From contig NZ_CP108070.1 of the NCBI RefSeq assembly GCF_036178845.1, positions 3,968,001 to 4,032,000 on the forward strand: 64,000 bases of DNA, read 5' to 3'. Positions within the stretch are counted from its first letter, which is position 1, and each line of letters begins with the position of its first letter. This DNA comes from Streptomyces sp. NBC_00271 (lineage in GTDB: Bacteria > Actinomycetota > Actinomycetes > Streptomycetales > Streptomycetaceae). Below, one piece after another: positions 1-8,091 of the stretch. The notes below the pieces were generated by a model. It was not told the origin of the DNA, made no database searches, and saw only the letters and a program-made list of their open reading frames with translations. Position numbers and translations under genes: made by a program.

Positions 1-474
1 GTGTGGGCGTCGGTGCACGCGGCGAGCGACGGCACCCCGCGCCCGCTGATCGGTGTCGCCCTGGGCCTGGCCACCGCGGTCCTCCTCGGCTGGCTGTTCT
101 ACCGGGGCGCCCTGAAGATCAACCTCGCGAAGTTCTTCACCTGGACCGGCGGCATGCTGGTCGTGGTCGCGGCGGGTGTGCTCGCGTACGGCGTCCACGA
201 CCTGCAGGAGGCCGACTGGATCCCGGGGCTGCGGAATCTCGCCTTCGACATCAGTGGCACGATCCCGCCGGACAGCTGGTACGGCACGCTCCTCAAGGGC
301 GTGTTGAACTTCCAGCCCGACCCGACGGTCCTTCAGGTCACGGTGTGGGCGCTGTACCTGGTCCCGACACTCGCGATCTTCCTCGCCCCGGTAGGGTTCG
401 CCTCCGGGAAGGGGAAGGTGAAGGTACCTGATGAGCAGGGATCGCGCGGGTCGCAGCCCACGAAGGCTTCGTAG
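1..474 (+). CDS. FTR1-family iron permease, C-terminal part (5' end outside window)
   Basis: The frame is open from the window edge, so the true start is upstream; the GTG at base 1 is probably internal. The 157 residues show two or three hydrophobic segments and the end of a high-affinity iron permease of the FTR1/EfeU type: an INLAKFF segment, then a TGGML helix, then AAGVLAYGVHDLQEA, which is typical of the last repeat of the family, and a final helix around residues 110-130. Such proteins import ferric or ferrous iron across the cytoplasmic membrane. The following lipoprotein gene overlaps the end by 44 bases, so the two are probably cotranscribed. The catalytic REXXE motifs would lie in the missing part. 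Confidence 0.8.
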   Translation: MWASVHAASDGTPRPLIGVALGLATAVLLGWLFYRGALKINLAKFFTWTGGMLVVVAAGVLAYGVHDLQEADWIPGLRNLAFDISGTIPPDSWYGTLLKGVLNFQPDPTVLQVTVWALYLVPTLAIFLAPVGFASGKGKVKVPDEQGSRGSQPTKAS

Positions 475-1444
475 TCTCAACCGGTTCGCCCTGACAACGG
501 GGGCGGTGACCGTTCTGTCCTTGACGGCGAGCGGCTGCGTGGTGGTGCACGGGGAGCGGGAAGTCGTACCGACGGCGACCCGGACCGAGGCCACCCGTGC
601 GCTCAAGGACTTCACCGCCGCCTACAACAAGGCGGACAAGGCCAACGACAGTTCCCTGGACGCGGACCGCGTCACCGGCGCCCTGGGCGCCATCGACGGG
701 GCGAAGCTGACGGCCGGGCAGAAGAACAATCCGGGCGGCAACCCGTCCTATTCACCGCTGTCGCTGACCGACGCGAAGTTCTCGATACCGGCGAAGGCGG
801 GCTGGCCGCGCTGGTTCGTGGCCGACGCCGCGGCCAACAAGGGCGTGGCGGGCTACCGTTGGCTGCTCGTCTTCACCCGGGGCAGCGCGAACGACGTGTG
901 GCAGGCCTCGTATCTGACCGTCCTCGCCGCCGCCGACGTACCGAAGTTCCAGCAGGACAAGGACGGTTGGGCGCAGCCCGTCACCGGGGACGACACGGCT
1001 CTCGCCGTCGAGCCGAACAGGCTGAGCCAGTCGTACACCACGTATCTGAAGAACGGCGGCGACACCTTCGCACCGGGCCTGCACACCTCGCAGTGGCGGA
1101 CCCAGCGCGCCAAGAACGCCACCAAGCCCGGTCTCGCCCGGCAGTACATCGACGAGCCGCTGACCTCCGGCGACTACGCCCCGGTGGGGCTGCGCACCGC
1201 GGGCGGCGGCGCGCTGGTCTTCTTCACCATCCGCCGCTTCGAGAAGCAGACCGCCGCGCTGGGCACCGAGATCCCGGCCCCCAGTGCGGACGTCAAGGCC
1301 CTGACCACCGGTGACATCAAGCAGTCCCTCACCCTGGAGTTCGTCTCCAACCAGGCGGTCCTGGACCCCGGGAAGAGCACGCAGAAGCAACAGGTGGCGG
1401 TGCTGGGGCGGATCGAGGGGCTGACGGGGGCGAAGGGCGGATAG
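431..1444 (+). CDS. Putative secreted lipoprotein, function unknown
   Basis: A 337-residue protein with an Arg-rich N-terminus, a hydrophobic stretch at about residues 21-35 and a lipobox-like LTASGC ending at about residue 36, so it is probably exported and lipid-anchored on the outer face of the membrane. The rest is soluble with no domain I can name. The ATG at 431 follows a purine-rich run (GGGAAGGGGAAGGTGAAGG) that can serve as ribosome binding site. It overlaps the iron permease gene, which suggests a partner role in the same uptake operon, but nothing in the protein itself shows iron binding. Its stop lies four bases from the stop of the convergent next gene. Confidence 0.75.
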   Translation: MSRDRAGRSPRRLRSLNRFALTTGAVTVLSLTASGCVVVHGEREVVPTATRTEATRALKDFTAAYNKADKANDSSLDADRVTGALGAIDGAKLTAGQKNNPGGNPSYSPLSLTDAKFSIPAKAGWPRWFVADAAANKGVAGYRWLLVFTRGSANDVWQASYLTVLAAADVPKFQQDKDGWAQPVTGDDTALAVEPNRLSQSYTTYLKNGGDTFAPGLHTSQWRTQRAKNATKPGLARQYIDEPLTSGDYAPVGLRTAGGGALVFFTIRRFEKQTAALGTEIPAPSADVKALTTGDIKQSLTLEFVSNQAVLDPGKSTQKQQVAVLGRIEGLTGAKGG

Positions 1445-1448
1445 CCGG

Positions 1449-2189
1449 CTAGTTGCGGTGGGGCCAGGCTGCCAGCTGGTCGTCCGACTCGTTCTCGCCC
1501 ACGTAACGGGCGCAGGCGTCCGTCAGGGCCTCGAGCAGGCTCAGGGGGTCGGGGAGGGGGTGTTCCGGGCCCCGTACCCAGTCGACCGTCAGGCCGCCGG
1601 GGAGCTGGGCCGGCGGCACGAGGACGTACGAGCCTCGGCAGTGCCAGCGCAGACCGGGGTGCTCGTCCGTCGTCTCGGGGTGCGAGTCCAGCTCGCACGG
1701 CCACCACTCGTCCTCGTCCTCGGGCGTACCGCGGGTGAGTGTGAAGAAGAACATGCGGCCGTCGCCGCTCTGCGCGACGGGCCCCACCTCCACACCGGAG
1801 GCGAGCAGCCGCTCCAGCGCCTCGCGGCCCGCGTCCACGGGCACGTCGAGGACGTCGTGCACCATGCCGGTCGCGGTGATGAAGTTGGCCTGCGGCTGAT
1901 GCCGGACCCACCGCTCGATCTGGGCGCGGTCGGTCGTGGACTGGGTCTGCCAGGCGAAGGAGACGGGGTGGCGCGCGGGGGTGGGACAGCCGACGCGGTC
2001 ACAGGAACAGCGGTAGCCGGAGGGGTACGCGGCCTGCGCGAGCGGCAGCCCCGCGGCGGCAGCGGCGATCAGCAGGGCCTCGCGCCCGCCGTCGGCAGCG
2101 ATCTCTGTCGCACCCTTCGGACGGCGACCACGCAGCCACTGGGAGATCCTGCCCTGCGCACCGGAGCGGCGGCCGAACTCTGCGCTCAT
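1449..2189 (-). CDS. Prim-pol-like (bifunctional DNA primase/polymerase N-terminal) domain protein
   Basis: I chose the ATG at 2189 (MSAEFGRRSG) over one five codons upstream. The 246-residue protein resembles the stand-alone Prim-pol-domain proteins common in Streptomyces: PLAQAAYPSGYRCSCDRVGC near residue 55 with a Cys cluster, a PVSFAWQTQSTTD stretch, a segment NFITATGMVHDVLDVP where the family has its acidic motif, and a YVLVPPAQLPGG segment near residue 185. The acidic pair is not the canonical D-x-D, so polymerase activity is doubtful and a regulatory or DNA-binding role is possible. It is convergent with the lipoprotein gene. Confidence 0.65.
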   Translation of the reverse strand: MSAEFGRRSGAQGRISQWLRGRRPKGATEIAADGGREALLIAAAAAGLPLAQAAYPSGYRCSCDRVGCPTPARHPVSFAWQTQSTTDRAQIERWVRHQPQANFITATGMVHDVLDVPVDAGREALERLLASGVEVGPVAQSGDGRMFFFTLTRGTPEDEDEWWPCELDSHPETTDEHPGLRWHCRGSYVLVPPAQLPGGLTVDWVRGPEHPLPDPLSLLEALTDACARYVGENESDDQLAAWPHRN

Positions 2190-2243
2190 CAATCCCCTCG
2201 CCAAGCAGTTGTGCCGACAGCGGTCGTGTCGCGGCGTCCACGT

Positions 2244-2288
2244 CCATCACGTTCACGTCATTTACGTTCACGTCATTCACGCTCACGT
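2244..2288. repeat. Three tandem 15-base repeats
   Basis: Three degenerate copies of a 15-base unit (second copy CATTTACGTTCACGT) at 2244-2258, 2259-2273 and 2274-2288. They lie upstream of the Prim-pol-like gene, in the 199-base gap before the end of the TetR gene. On the minus strand one frame would read repeated Val-Asn-Asp, but there is no sign that it is translated. They could be iterated binding sites in the promoter or simple slippage products. Confidence 0.6.
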
Positions 2289-2388
2289 CAGTCAATCGTG
2301 CCGACGGACGCCTTCAACAACCTCTATGGTCCCACCCTCCCGCGCCCCGAATGGACAGAGCCCCCCATCCGGGGCGCTTTGGCATGAT

Positions 2389-3039
2389 TCATCCCCGTGG
2401 AGCGAGGCCGTACAGCGCGTAGTCGACGAGGGTGTCCGTATACGCGTACGAGATGGGGCCGGTGTGCTGGAGCCAGCGCTGCGCGAGCGGGGAGACGAAG
2501 AGTTCCAGGGCGATGCGGGGGTCGATGTCGGGGCGCAGGTCGCCCTTGTCCTGGGCGGACCGCAGCCGCTTCACGTAGAGCTGGAGCTGGGGTTCGAGGA
2601 GCCCCGCCACGAACTCGGCGCCGAGCGGTTCGTTGACGAGGCCTTCGGCGGCCAGGGCGCGGGCGGGGATCTCGAACCTGGGGTCCAGCAGTTCGTCGAC
2701 GGTGGCGCGCAGGACCTGCTTGAGGTCGGCCGCGAGATCGCCGGTGTCGGGGATGTCATACGACTCATGGCCCGCCTCACGAGCGGTCCGCTCGCCGAGG
2801 TCCATGAAGGCCTCCAGGAGCACCGCGGCCTTCGAGGGCCACCACCGGTAGATCGTCTGCTTGCCGACGCCCGCGCGGGCGGCGATGCCCTCGATCGTGG
2901 TCTTGGGGTAGCCGACCTCGCCGACGAGGGCGAGAGCGGCGTCGAAGATCGCACGACGGGACTTCTCGCTGCGGCGACTGGAGTCGGGGGTGGGTTTGGC
3001 GGGGATGGGTTCGGCGGAGGGGCGGGGCGTGTGGGCCAT
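2389..3039 (-). CDS. TetR/AcrR-family transcriptional regulator
   Basis: A 216-residue regulator. Residues 23-80 form the TetR helix-turn-helix: RRSEKSRRAIFDAALALVGE, then TIEGIAARAGVGKQTIYRWW, which is the usual recognition helix. The C-terminal part (about 85-210) is the ligand-binding and dimer domain; the family usually binds a small effector and releases its operator. No obvious target lies in the same operon; the dimethylargininase is divergent but 317 bases away. A short palindrome AGACG-GGA-CGTCT sits at 3063-3075, 24 bases before the start codon, and could be an autoregulatory operator. Confidence 0.9.
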   Translation of the reverse strand: MAHTPRPSAEPIPAKPTPDSSRRSEKSRRAIFDAALALVGEVGYPKTTIEGIAARAGVGKQTIYRWWPSKAAVLLEAFMDLGERTAREAGHESYDIPDTGDLAADLKQVLRATVDELLDPRFEIPARALAAEGLVNEPLGAEFVAGLLEPQLQLYVKRLRSAQDKGDLRPDIDPRIALELFVSPLAQRWLQHTGPISYAYTDTLVDYALYGLAPRG

Positions 3040-3075
3040 GGGGCGAATTTAACAGGCTGACAAGACGGGACGTCT

Positions 3076-3216
3076 CGCGACCGGCTGCGGGTGGGTGGGG
3101 GCTGGTCGCGCAGTTCCCCGCGCCCCTCAAGGGCGCTGGCGCGCATCTTTCAGCCCGTCCGGCGTTTGAGGACGAGGCCGTTCAGGCCGATGGGGGTCTG
3201 GGGGCGGAGCCCCCAG
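3076..3216 (+). repeat. Composite Streptomyces intergenic repeat, copy 1 (modules B and A, with hairpin)
   Basis: Module B (about 3076-3130) contains GCTGGTCGCGCAGTTCCCCG. Module A (3151-3216) starts CAGCCCGTCCGGCGTTTGAG and ends in a GC-rich hairpin at 3198-3216 with 8-base arms CTGGGGGC/GCCCCCAG and loop GGA, which may act as a terminator. A near-identical pair lies in inverted orientation at 5253-5440, and module B occurs again inside a coding sequence at 56621. I know this sequence as widespread between genes of Streptomyces chromosomes. It fills most of the 317-base gap between the TetR gene and the dimethylargininase gene. Confidence 0.8.
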
Positions 3217-3356
3217 GTGTGGATGGGACGGGTAGGGGCGGCGGGGGCGAGAACCGTCGTGGCCCTGCGAAGTCCACCCGTTCGCCAAGGGGCCGACGGG
3301 CCCCGCGGACCGCACCATGGGCATCACCTGCCCCTGCGGTACGTGAGGAGCCCTCC

Positions 3357-4178
3357 TTGCAGCCTCCCCGCCGCGCCACACCCCGGCGCTACCTGATGTG
3401 CCCACCCGCACACTTCGACGTCACCTACGCCATCAACCCGTGGATGAACCCCGCCAAGCCGGTCGACGTGCCGCTCGCCGTCGCCCAGTGGGAGGACCTG
3501 CGCAGCCGATACCTCGCGCTCGGCCACACGGTCGAGGAACTCACCCCGCGCCCCGGCCTGCCGGACATGGTCTTCGCCGCGAACGGGGCGACGGTCGTCG
3601 ACGGCCGGGTACTGGGCGCCCGCTTCGCGCACCGCGAGCGCGAACCGGAGGCGGCGGCCCACCTGGAGTGGTTCCGCGCGCACGGCTTCCCGCACGTCCA
3701 CGAGCCGGTCCACGTCAACGAGGGCGAGGGCGACTTCACGGTCACCGCCTCCTACGTACTCGCCGGCCGCGGCTTTCGCGCGAGCCCCCTCTCGCACGGC
3801 GAGGCCCAGGAGTTCTTCGCGCGACCGGTGATCGGGCTCGACCTGGTCGACCCCCGCTACTACCACCTCGACACCGCCCTCGCCGTCCTCGACGACGCGA
3901 CGGACGAGGTCATGTACTACCCGCCCGCCTTCTCCCCCGGCAGCCGAGAGGTGCTGCGGCGACTGTTCCCCGACGCGCTGATCGCCGGTGCCGAGGATGC
4001 CGCCGTGTTCGGCCTCAACGCGGTCTCGGACGGCCTGCACGTGCTGCTGCCGCAGGCCGCGACGGGGCTCCTGGGTCCGCTGCGGGAACGTGGCTTCGAG
4101 CCCGTCGGCATCGACCTGAGCGAGCTCCTCAAGGGCGGCGGCAGCGTGAAGTGCTGCACACAGGAGCTGAGGTGTTGA
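3357..4178 (+). CDS. Dimethylargininase (DDAH, amidinotransferase fold)
   Basis: Predicted N(G),N(G)-dimethylarginine dimethylaminohydrolase, which cleaves methylated arginine to citrulline and an amine. Family marks are CPPAHFDVTYAINPWM at the N-terminus, GEGDFTV with LAGRGFRASPLSHGE (substrate-binding acidic and aromatic segment), YYHLDT with the catalytic His, and GGGSVKCCTQEL near the C-terminus with the catalytic Cys. The start is a TTG at 3357, placed by the well-spaced GTGAGGAG just upstream; it gives 273 residues, close to family size, whereas the longer open frame back to 3219 is repeat-derived. An arginine deiminase-like or ornithine-related substrate cannot be excluded. The gene stands alone between intergenic repeats. 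Confidence 0.85.
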   Translation: MQPPRRATPRRYLMCPPAHFDVTYAINPWMNPAKPVDVPLAVAQWEDLRSRYLALGHTVEELTPRPGLPDMVFAANGATVVDGRVLGARFAHREREPEAAAHLEWFRAHGFPHVHEPVHVNEGEGDFTVTASYVLAGRGFRASPLSHGEAQEFFARPVIGLDLVDPRYYHLDTALAVLDDATDEVMYYPPAFSPGSREVLRRLFPDALIAGAEDAAVFGLNAVSDGLHVLLPQAATGLLGPLRERGFEPVGIDLSELLKGGGSVKCCTQELRC

Positions 4179-4212
4179 GGAGCGGAGCTGCCGAGGAGCT
4201 GAGCCCCGGCTG

Positions 4213-5208
4213 CTAGTCCTCCGTGGGCGGCGGTGGCCAGGCGTCGCCCCAGTCCGCGTCCCGGGCCGCCCGGTACAGCGGCCCGTGACGCTTGGTCACC
4301 GTCTCGCGGTGCAGGGCCTCGTCGGGGCCGCACAGGTCCAGGAGTACCTGGCCCTTGCGGATCTGCGGCTTGCGTACGACGCGGGAGGGGGCCGGGGTCG
4401 GCGGGAAGCGGGTGGCGGCGACGTAGCTGAACTTCTCGTCCTCGTAGGGCAGGGAGCCGCCCTTGACCTGACGGTGCAGGGAGGAACGCGCGACCCGGGC
4501 AGAGAAGTGGCACCAGTCCTCGCCGGGGACGATCGGGCAGGCCGCGCTGTGCGGGCAGGGGGCGGCGACGTGGAACCCGGCGGAGATCAGACGGTCCCGC
4601 GCCTCGATGACACGCGCGTAGCCGTCGGGCGTACCGGGCTCGATGATCACGACGGCCTGGGCGGAGGTCGCGGCGGCGGTCACGACGGAGGCGCGGTCGG
4701 CGTCGGTGAGCTCGCCGAGGACGTAGGAGACGGTGACGAGATCAGTGCTCTCGATGGTGAGCGCCGATCCGATACGAGAGCGGTGCCATGCGGCGGACTT
4801 CAGCTCCGGGTTCGCCGCGGCGATCTCGCGGCCCAGCGCGAGGGCGGGCTCGGCCCAGTCGAGCACGGTCACGGGGCGGGCGCCCTCCCAGGTCGCGTTC
4901 ACCGCCCAGGTCGCGGCGCCCGTGCCGCCGCCGACGTCCACGTGGCTCGCCGGCGTCCACTGCGGGACCGCGTCCGCGAACGCCTCCAGCGCCGATCGCA
5001 CCGCCTCGAATGTCGCCGGCATGCGGTAGGCGGCGTACGCGACCACGTCCGAGCGGTCGCGGAGGACCGGGGTGTGGGTGGGGGTCGTTCCCCGGTAGTT
5101 CGCGATCAGCCGGTCGACCGCCTGTGTGGCCGCCTTCGGCGGGAGGCCGTCGAGGAGTCCGGCGAGGGCGGTACGCAGGGTCTCGGCGGGATGTACGGGG
5201 ACGTTCAC
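4213..5208 (-). CDS. Rsm22-family (small ribosomal subunit) methyltransferase-like protein
   Basis: A 331-residue protein of the Rsm22 type, related to the mitochondrial ribosome assembly factor. HVDVGGGTGAATWAV around residue 90 is the SAM-binding motif I; VLDWAEPALALGREI and LVTVSYVLGEL follow as later motifs. A Cys-rich segment CPHSAACP...WCHF near residue 220 matches the iron-sulfur or metal site of the family. The C-terminal part has a basic strand segment (RKPQIRKGQVLLDLCG). It probably acts on the small ribosomal subunit, but the target is unknown. It is convergent with the dimethylargininase gene, 34 bases apart. Confidence 0.85.
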   Translation of the reverse strand: MNVPVHPAETLRTALAGLLDGLPPKAATQAVDRLIANYRGTTPTHTPVLRDRSDVVAYAAYRMPATFEAVRSALEAFADAVPQWTPASHVDVGGGTGAATWAVNATWEGARPVTVLDWAEPALALGREIAAANPELKSAAWHRSRIGSALTIESTDLVTVSYVLGELTDADRASVVTAAATSAQAVVIIEPGTPDGYARVIEARDRLISAGFHVAAPCPHSAACPIVPGEDWCHFSARVARSSLHRQVKGGSLPYEDEKFSYVAATRFPPTPAPSRVVRKPQIRKGQVLLDLCGPDEALHRETVTKRHGPLYRAARDADWGDAWPPPPTED

Positions 5209-5252
5209 CCACCGATTCTACGGTCGCCACAACGGGTCCCTCGCCCTCCCCA

Positions 5253-5440
5253 CTTGGGGGCTCCGCCCCCAAACCCCCGATCGGCCTGAACGGCCTCGTC
5301 CTCAAACGCCGGACGGGCTGAGTGATGCGGGCCGGGGTGGGTGGGGTGCGGTCACCGGCCTCGCCCTGGAACGCCGGACGACCCAGGGCTTTTAGGGGCG
5401 CGGGGAACTGCGCGCCCAGCCCCCACCGTCCCGCAGCCGA
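5253..5440 (-). repeat. Composite Streptomyces intergenic repeat, copy 2 (inverted)
   Basis: Read on the minus strand this is module B (5440-5391, with GCGCGCAGTTCCCCGCGCCC), then a degenerate start of module A (about 5384-5355), then a full module A (5320-5253) ending in the same GGGGGC/GCCCCC hairpin. Order and orientation of the modules match copy 1 at 3076-3216, but on the opposite strand, so the two form a long inverted repeat around the dimethylargininase and Rsm22 genes. It fills the 281-base gap between the Rsm22 gene and the serine hydrolase gene. Confidence 0.8.
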
Positions 5441-5489
5441 ACGACTACCGACCCGCCACCACGCACCCGCAGGCGAACAGAGCCCCGGC

Positions 5490-6599
5490 TCACGCTCCCC
5501 GTACCGCCCGTGCGAGCCGCGTCGCCGCCTCCGCCCGGGGCGCGCTGTCCGGCGCGCGTCGGCGGGGATGCACCGTGTTCGCGAGGAGCACCAGGAACGT
5601 GTCCGTCGCGGGGTCCAGTACAAGGGACGTACCGGTGAAACCGGTGTGCCCCGCGGCGCCCCGCCCGGCCAGCGCACCCATGAACCACGGCTGGTCGACG
5701 GCGAAGCCGAGGCCCGGCGGGGTGAGCATCAGCTCGACGAGGTCGGGGCCGAGGATGCGGGCGGGGCCGTAGGAGCCGCCCGCGAGGAGGGTCCGGCAGA
5801 AGATCGCCAGGTCGTGAGCCGTGGAGAAGAGCCCCGCATGCCCGGCCACCCCACCGAGCGCCCACGCGTTCTCGTCGTGCACGACCCCCCGCAGCATCCC
5901 CCGGTCCGCCTTGGCCCACGGCCGTCGCTGGTCCTCGGTCGCCGCCGCCCCCGCGCACGGCCCGAAGGACGTGGCGGTCATCCCGAGCGGCCGGGTGATC
6001 CCGTCGCGGACGAGGACGTCGAGCGTGCGGCCGGTGACGCGTTCCAGGACGTGTTGGAGGAGGAGCAGGTTCAGGTCGGAGTAGACGTACTCGCCCGGCG
6101 GGGACGACGGGGCCTCGGCCCGCAGCAGGGCGAGGCGCGCCGCGTCGTCCGGGCAGTCGTACAGCGGGAGTTCGGGGCGCAGCCCGGAGGTGTGCATGAG
6201 CAGCTGTCGTACGGTGATGTCGTGGGCGGAGGCCGCGCGGAACTCCGGCAGATACGCCCCCACCCGCGCGTCGATCCCCAGCGTGCCCCGCTCCAGCTGC
6301 TGCACCGCGGCGACCGCCGTGAACAGCTTGGTGAGGGAGGCCAGGTCGAAGGGGGTGTGGACGGTCATCGGCCGCCGGTCCCCGGGCGGCAGTTCGACCC
6401 CGGTGTCGGTCTTCTCGTCGTACGAGGAGTAGCGCACGGCCCAGCCCGCCGCTTCCTCGACGGCGATGACCGGGCCGCGCCCTGCGACCAGCACGAGGCC
6501 CGCCGTCCAGGGGCGCGGCCCACGGGTGAGGGTGCGGACGTCTCGTACGAGGTGGCGCAGTTCCGTCGGGTCGAGTCCGGCCCGTTCCGGGGTGTCCAC
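5490..6599 (-). CDS. Beta-lactamase-fold serine hydrolase
   Basis: A serine hydrolase of the class C beta-lactamase/DD-peptidase/esterase fold. The nucleophile motif is SLTK in FDLASLTKLF, the second motif is YSD in YVYSDLNLL, and HTG in AGHTGFTGT replaces the KTG triad; a LLMHTSGL motif sits between them. No signal peptide is evident, so it may act inside the cell on a small ester or amide. The start is uncertain: GTG at 6599 gives 369 residues; a CTG at 6620 overlaps the exporter stop, and an ATG at 6671 would overlap the exporter by 55 bases. It is downstream of, and probably cotranscribed with, the exporter. Confidence 0.8.
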   Translation of the reverse strand: MDTPERAGLDPTELRHLVRDVRTLTRGPRPWTAGLVLVAGRGPVIAVEEAAGWAVRYSSYDEKTDTGVELPPGDRRPMTVHTPFDLASLTKLFTAVAAVQQLERGTLGIDARVGAYLPEFRAASAHDITVRQLLMHTSGLRPELPLYDCPDDAARLALLRAEAPSSPPGEYVYSDLNLLLLQHVLERVTGRTLDVLVRDGITRPLGMTATSFGPCAGAAATEDQRRPWAKADRGMLRGVVHDENAWALGGVAGHAGLFSTAHDLAIFCRTLLAGGSYGPARILGPDLVELMLTPPGLGFAVDQPWFMGALAGRGAAGHTGFTGTSLVLDPATDTFLVLLANTVHPRRRAPDSAPRAEAATRLARAVRGA

Positions 6600-6616
6600 G
6601 CGCAGTCTCGGTGCGC

Positions 6617-7981
6617 TCAGCTGCCCGCCGCCTTTCCGTCCACGGTGTGTCCCGTCTGCCAGGGACGGCACAGTCCCACGAAGAAGGCGATGGCCACCAG
6701 TACCGCCACCAGTTGGACGACGGCCATCGGGACCGCGGTGTGCTCACCGGCGATGCCGACGAGCGGGGAGGCGATGGCGCCGATGAGGAAGGAGGAGGTG
6801 CCGAGCAGCGCGGACGCGGAACCGGCCGCGTGCCGTACCCGCATCAGGGCCAACGCCTGGGTGTTGGGCATGGCGAAGCCCATGGCGGACATCAGGACGA
6901 AGAGGGCAGCGGCCACCGGGACGAGGCCTGCCCTGCCGAAGACGCCCGTGGACAGCAGGAGCAGCGCCGTCGCGGCGAGGGCGATGAGGGCGAGGCCGAC
7001 CGCGAGGACCTTGTCGAGGCTGACCCGGCCGACGAGGATCTTGCCGTTGATCTGGCCGACGATCACCAGGCCGACGGAGTTGATCCCGAAGAGCAGGCTG
7101 AAGGTCTGCGGGGACGCGCCGTAGATCTCCTGGATCACGAAAGGAGAGGCGCTGATGTAGGCGAACAGTGCCGCGAAGGCGAAGCCGCCCGCCAGCGTGT
7201 AGCCGGTGAAGACGCGGTCGGCGAGCAGTCCGCGCATGGCGCGCAGCGCCTCGCCGACGCCGCCGCCGTGGCGCTGCGCGGGCGCGAGGGTCTCGGGGAG
7301 CTTCGTCCAGACGAGCGCGGTGAGTGCGATGCCGACCGCGGTGAGGAGGACGAACACGCCCCGCCAGTCGGTGGCGCGCAGGATCTGGCCGCCGATGAGG
7401 GGCGCGACGACGGGGGCGACGCCGGAGATCAGCATGAGGGTGGAGAAGAAGCGGGCCATCGCCATGCCGTCGTACAGGTCGCGTACGACGGCTCGCGCGA
7501 TCACGATGCCGGCCGCGCCCGCGAGGCCCTGGGCGAGGCGGAAGGCGACGAGGAGTTCGACGTTCGGGGCGAGGGCGCACAGGGCGGTGGCGAGGACGTA
7601 GACGATCAGGCCGACGAGGAGCGGGCGTCTGCGGCCCCACTTGTCGCTCATCGGTCCGACGACGAGCTGGCCGAGCGCCATCCCGGCGAGGCAGGCGGTC
7701 AGCGTGAGCTGGACGGTGGCGGCGGGGGCGTGCAGTGCGCGGGTGACCTCCGGCAGGGCCGGGAGGTACATGTCCATCGACAGCGGGGGTGTGGCGGTGA
7801 GTCCGCCGAGGATCAGGGTGACGAGGAGTCCGGTGCGGCGGAGGGCACCGGGGTCCGGCGCTTCGGGCGCCGCCGGTGCGTCGGCCACCGCCGGTGCGTC
7901 GGCCACCGCCGTGTTCGGTATGTGCCCCTCCGGGGCCTCCGTGCCCTTCGGGTCCCGCCTGGTGTGCCCGCGCTCGGGCAT
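6617..7981 (-). CDS. Bcr/CflA-family multidrug exporter (MFS)
   Basis: A 12-helix major facilitator of 454 residues. SMDMYLPALPEV after the first helix is typical of Bcr/CflA proteins, followed by motif A GPMSDKWGRRRPLL and FRLAQGLAGAAGIVIARAVVRD in helices 4-5. It probably expels drugs or metabolites by proton antiport. The ATG at 7981 is preceded by AGAGGGAGGGG; a GTG ten codons upstream is less likely. The cytoplasmic N-terminus has a small Ala-Pro-Ala-Val-Ala-Asp repeat from tandem DNA copies. It is divergent from the oxidoreductase gene and may share its promoter region. Confidence 0.9.
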   Translation of the reverse strand: MPERGHTRRDPKGTEAPEGHIPNTAVADAPAVADAPAAPEAPDPGALRRTGLLVTLILGGLTATPPLSMDMYLPALPEVTRALHAPAATVQLTLTACLAGMALGQLVVGPMSDKWGRRRPLLVGLIVYVLATALCALAPNVELLVAFRLAQGLAGAAGIVIARAVVRDLYDGMAMARFFSTLMLISGVAPVVAPLIGGQILRATDWRGVFVLLTAVGIALTALVWTKLPETLAPAQRHGGGVGEALRAMRGLLADRVFTGYTLAGGFAFAALFAYISASPFVIQEIYGASPQTFSLLFGINSVGLVIVGQINGKILVGRVSLDKVLAVGLALIALAATALLLLSTGVFGRAGLVPVAAALFVLMSAMGFAMPNTQALALMRVRHAAGSASALLGTSSFLIGAIASPLVGIAGEHTAVPMAVVQLVAVLVAIAFFVGLCRPWQTGHTVDGKAAGS

Positions 7982-8091
7982 GAGCCCCTCCCTCTTCGAG
8001 TAATCCGCCACCTATGCTCTCAGTTCGAACGGGGTGTTCGGGGTCACAGAACTTCACGTGGCAGAGCGAGTGGCAGAGCGAAGGGCCGGAA

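Noticed and set aside
471..490. KstR-like AACCGGTT core near the lipoprotein start
   Set aside because: It lacks the outer T and A of the consensus and lies inside a coding sequence.
5322..7124. A 600-codon open frame on the plus strand
   Set aside because: It is antisense to the serine hydrolase and exporter genes, which have clear family motifs; its peptide is Arg/Gly/Glu-rich as expected from a GC-rich shadow frame.
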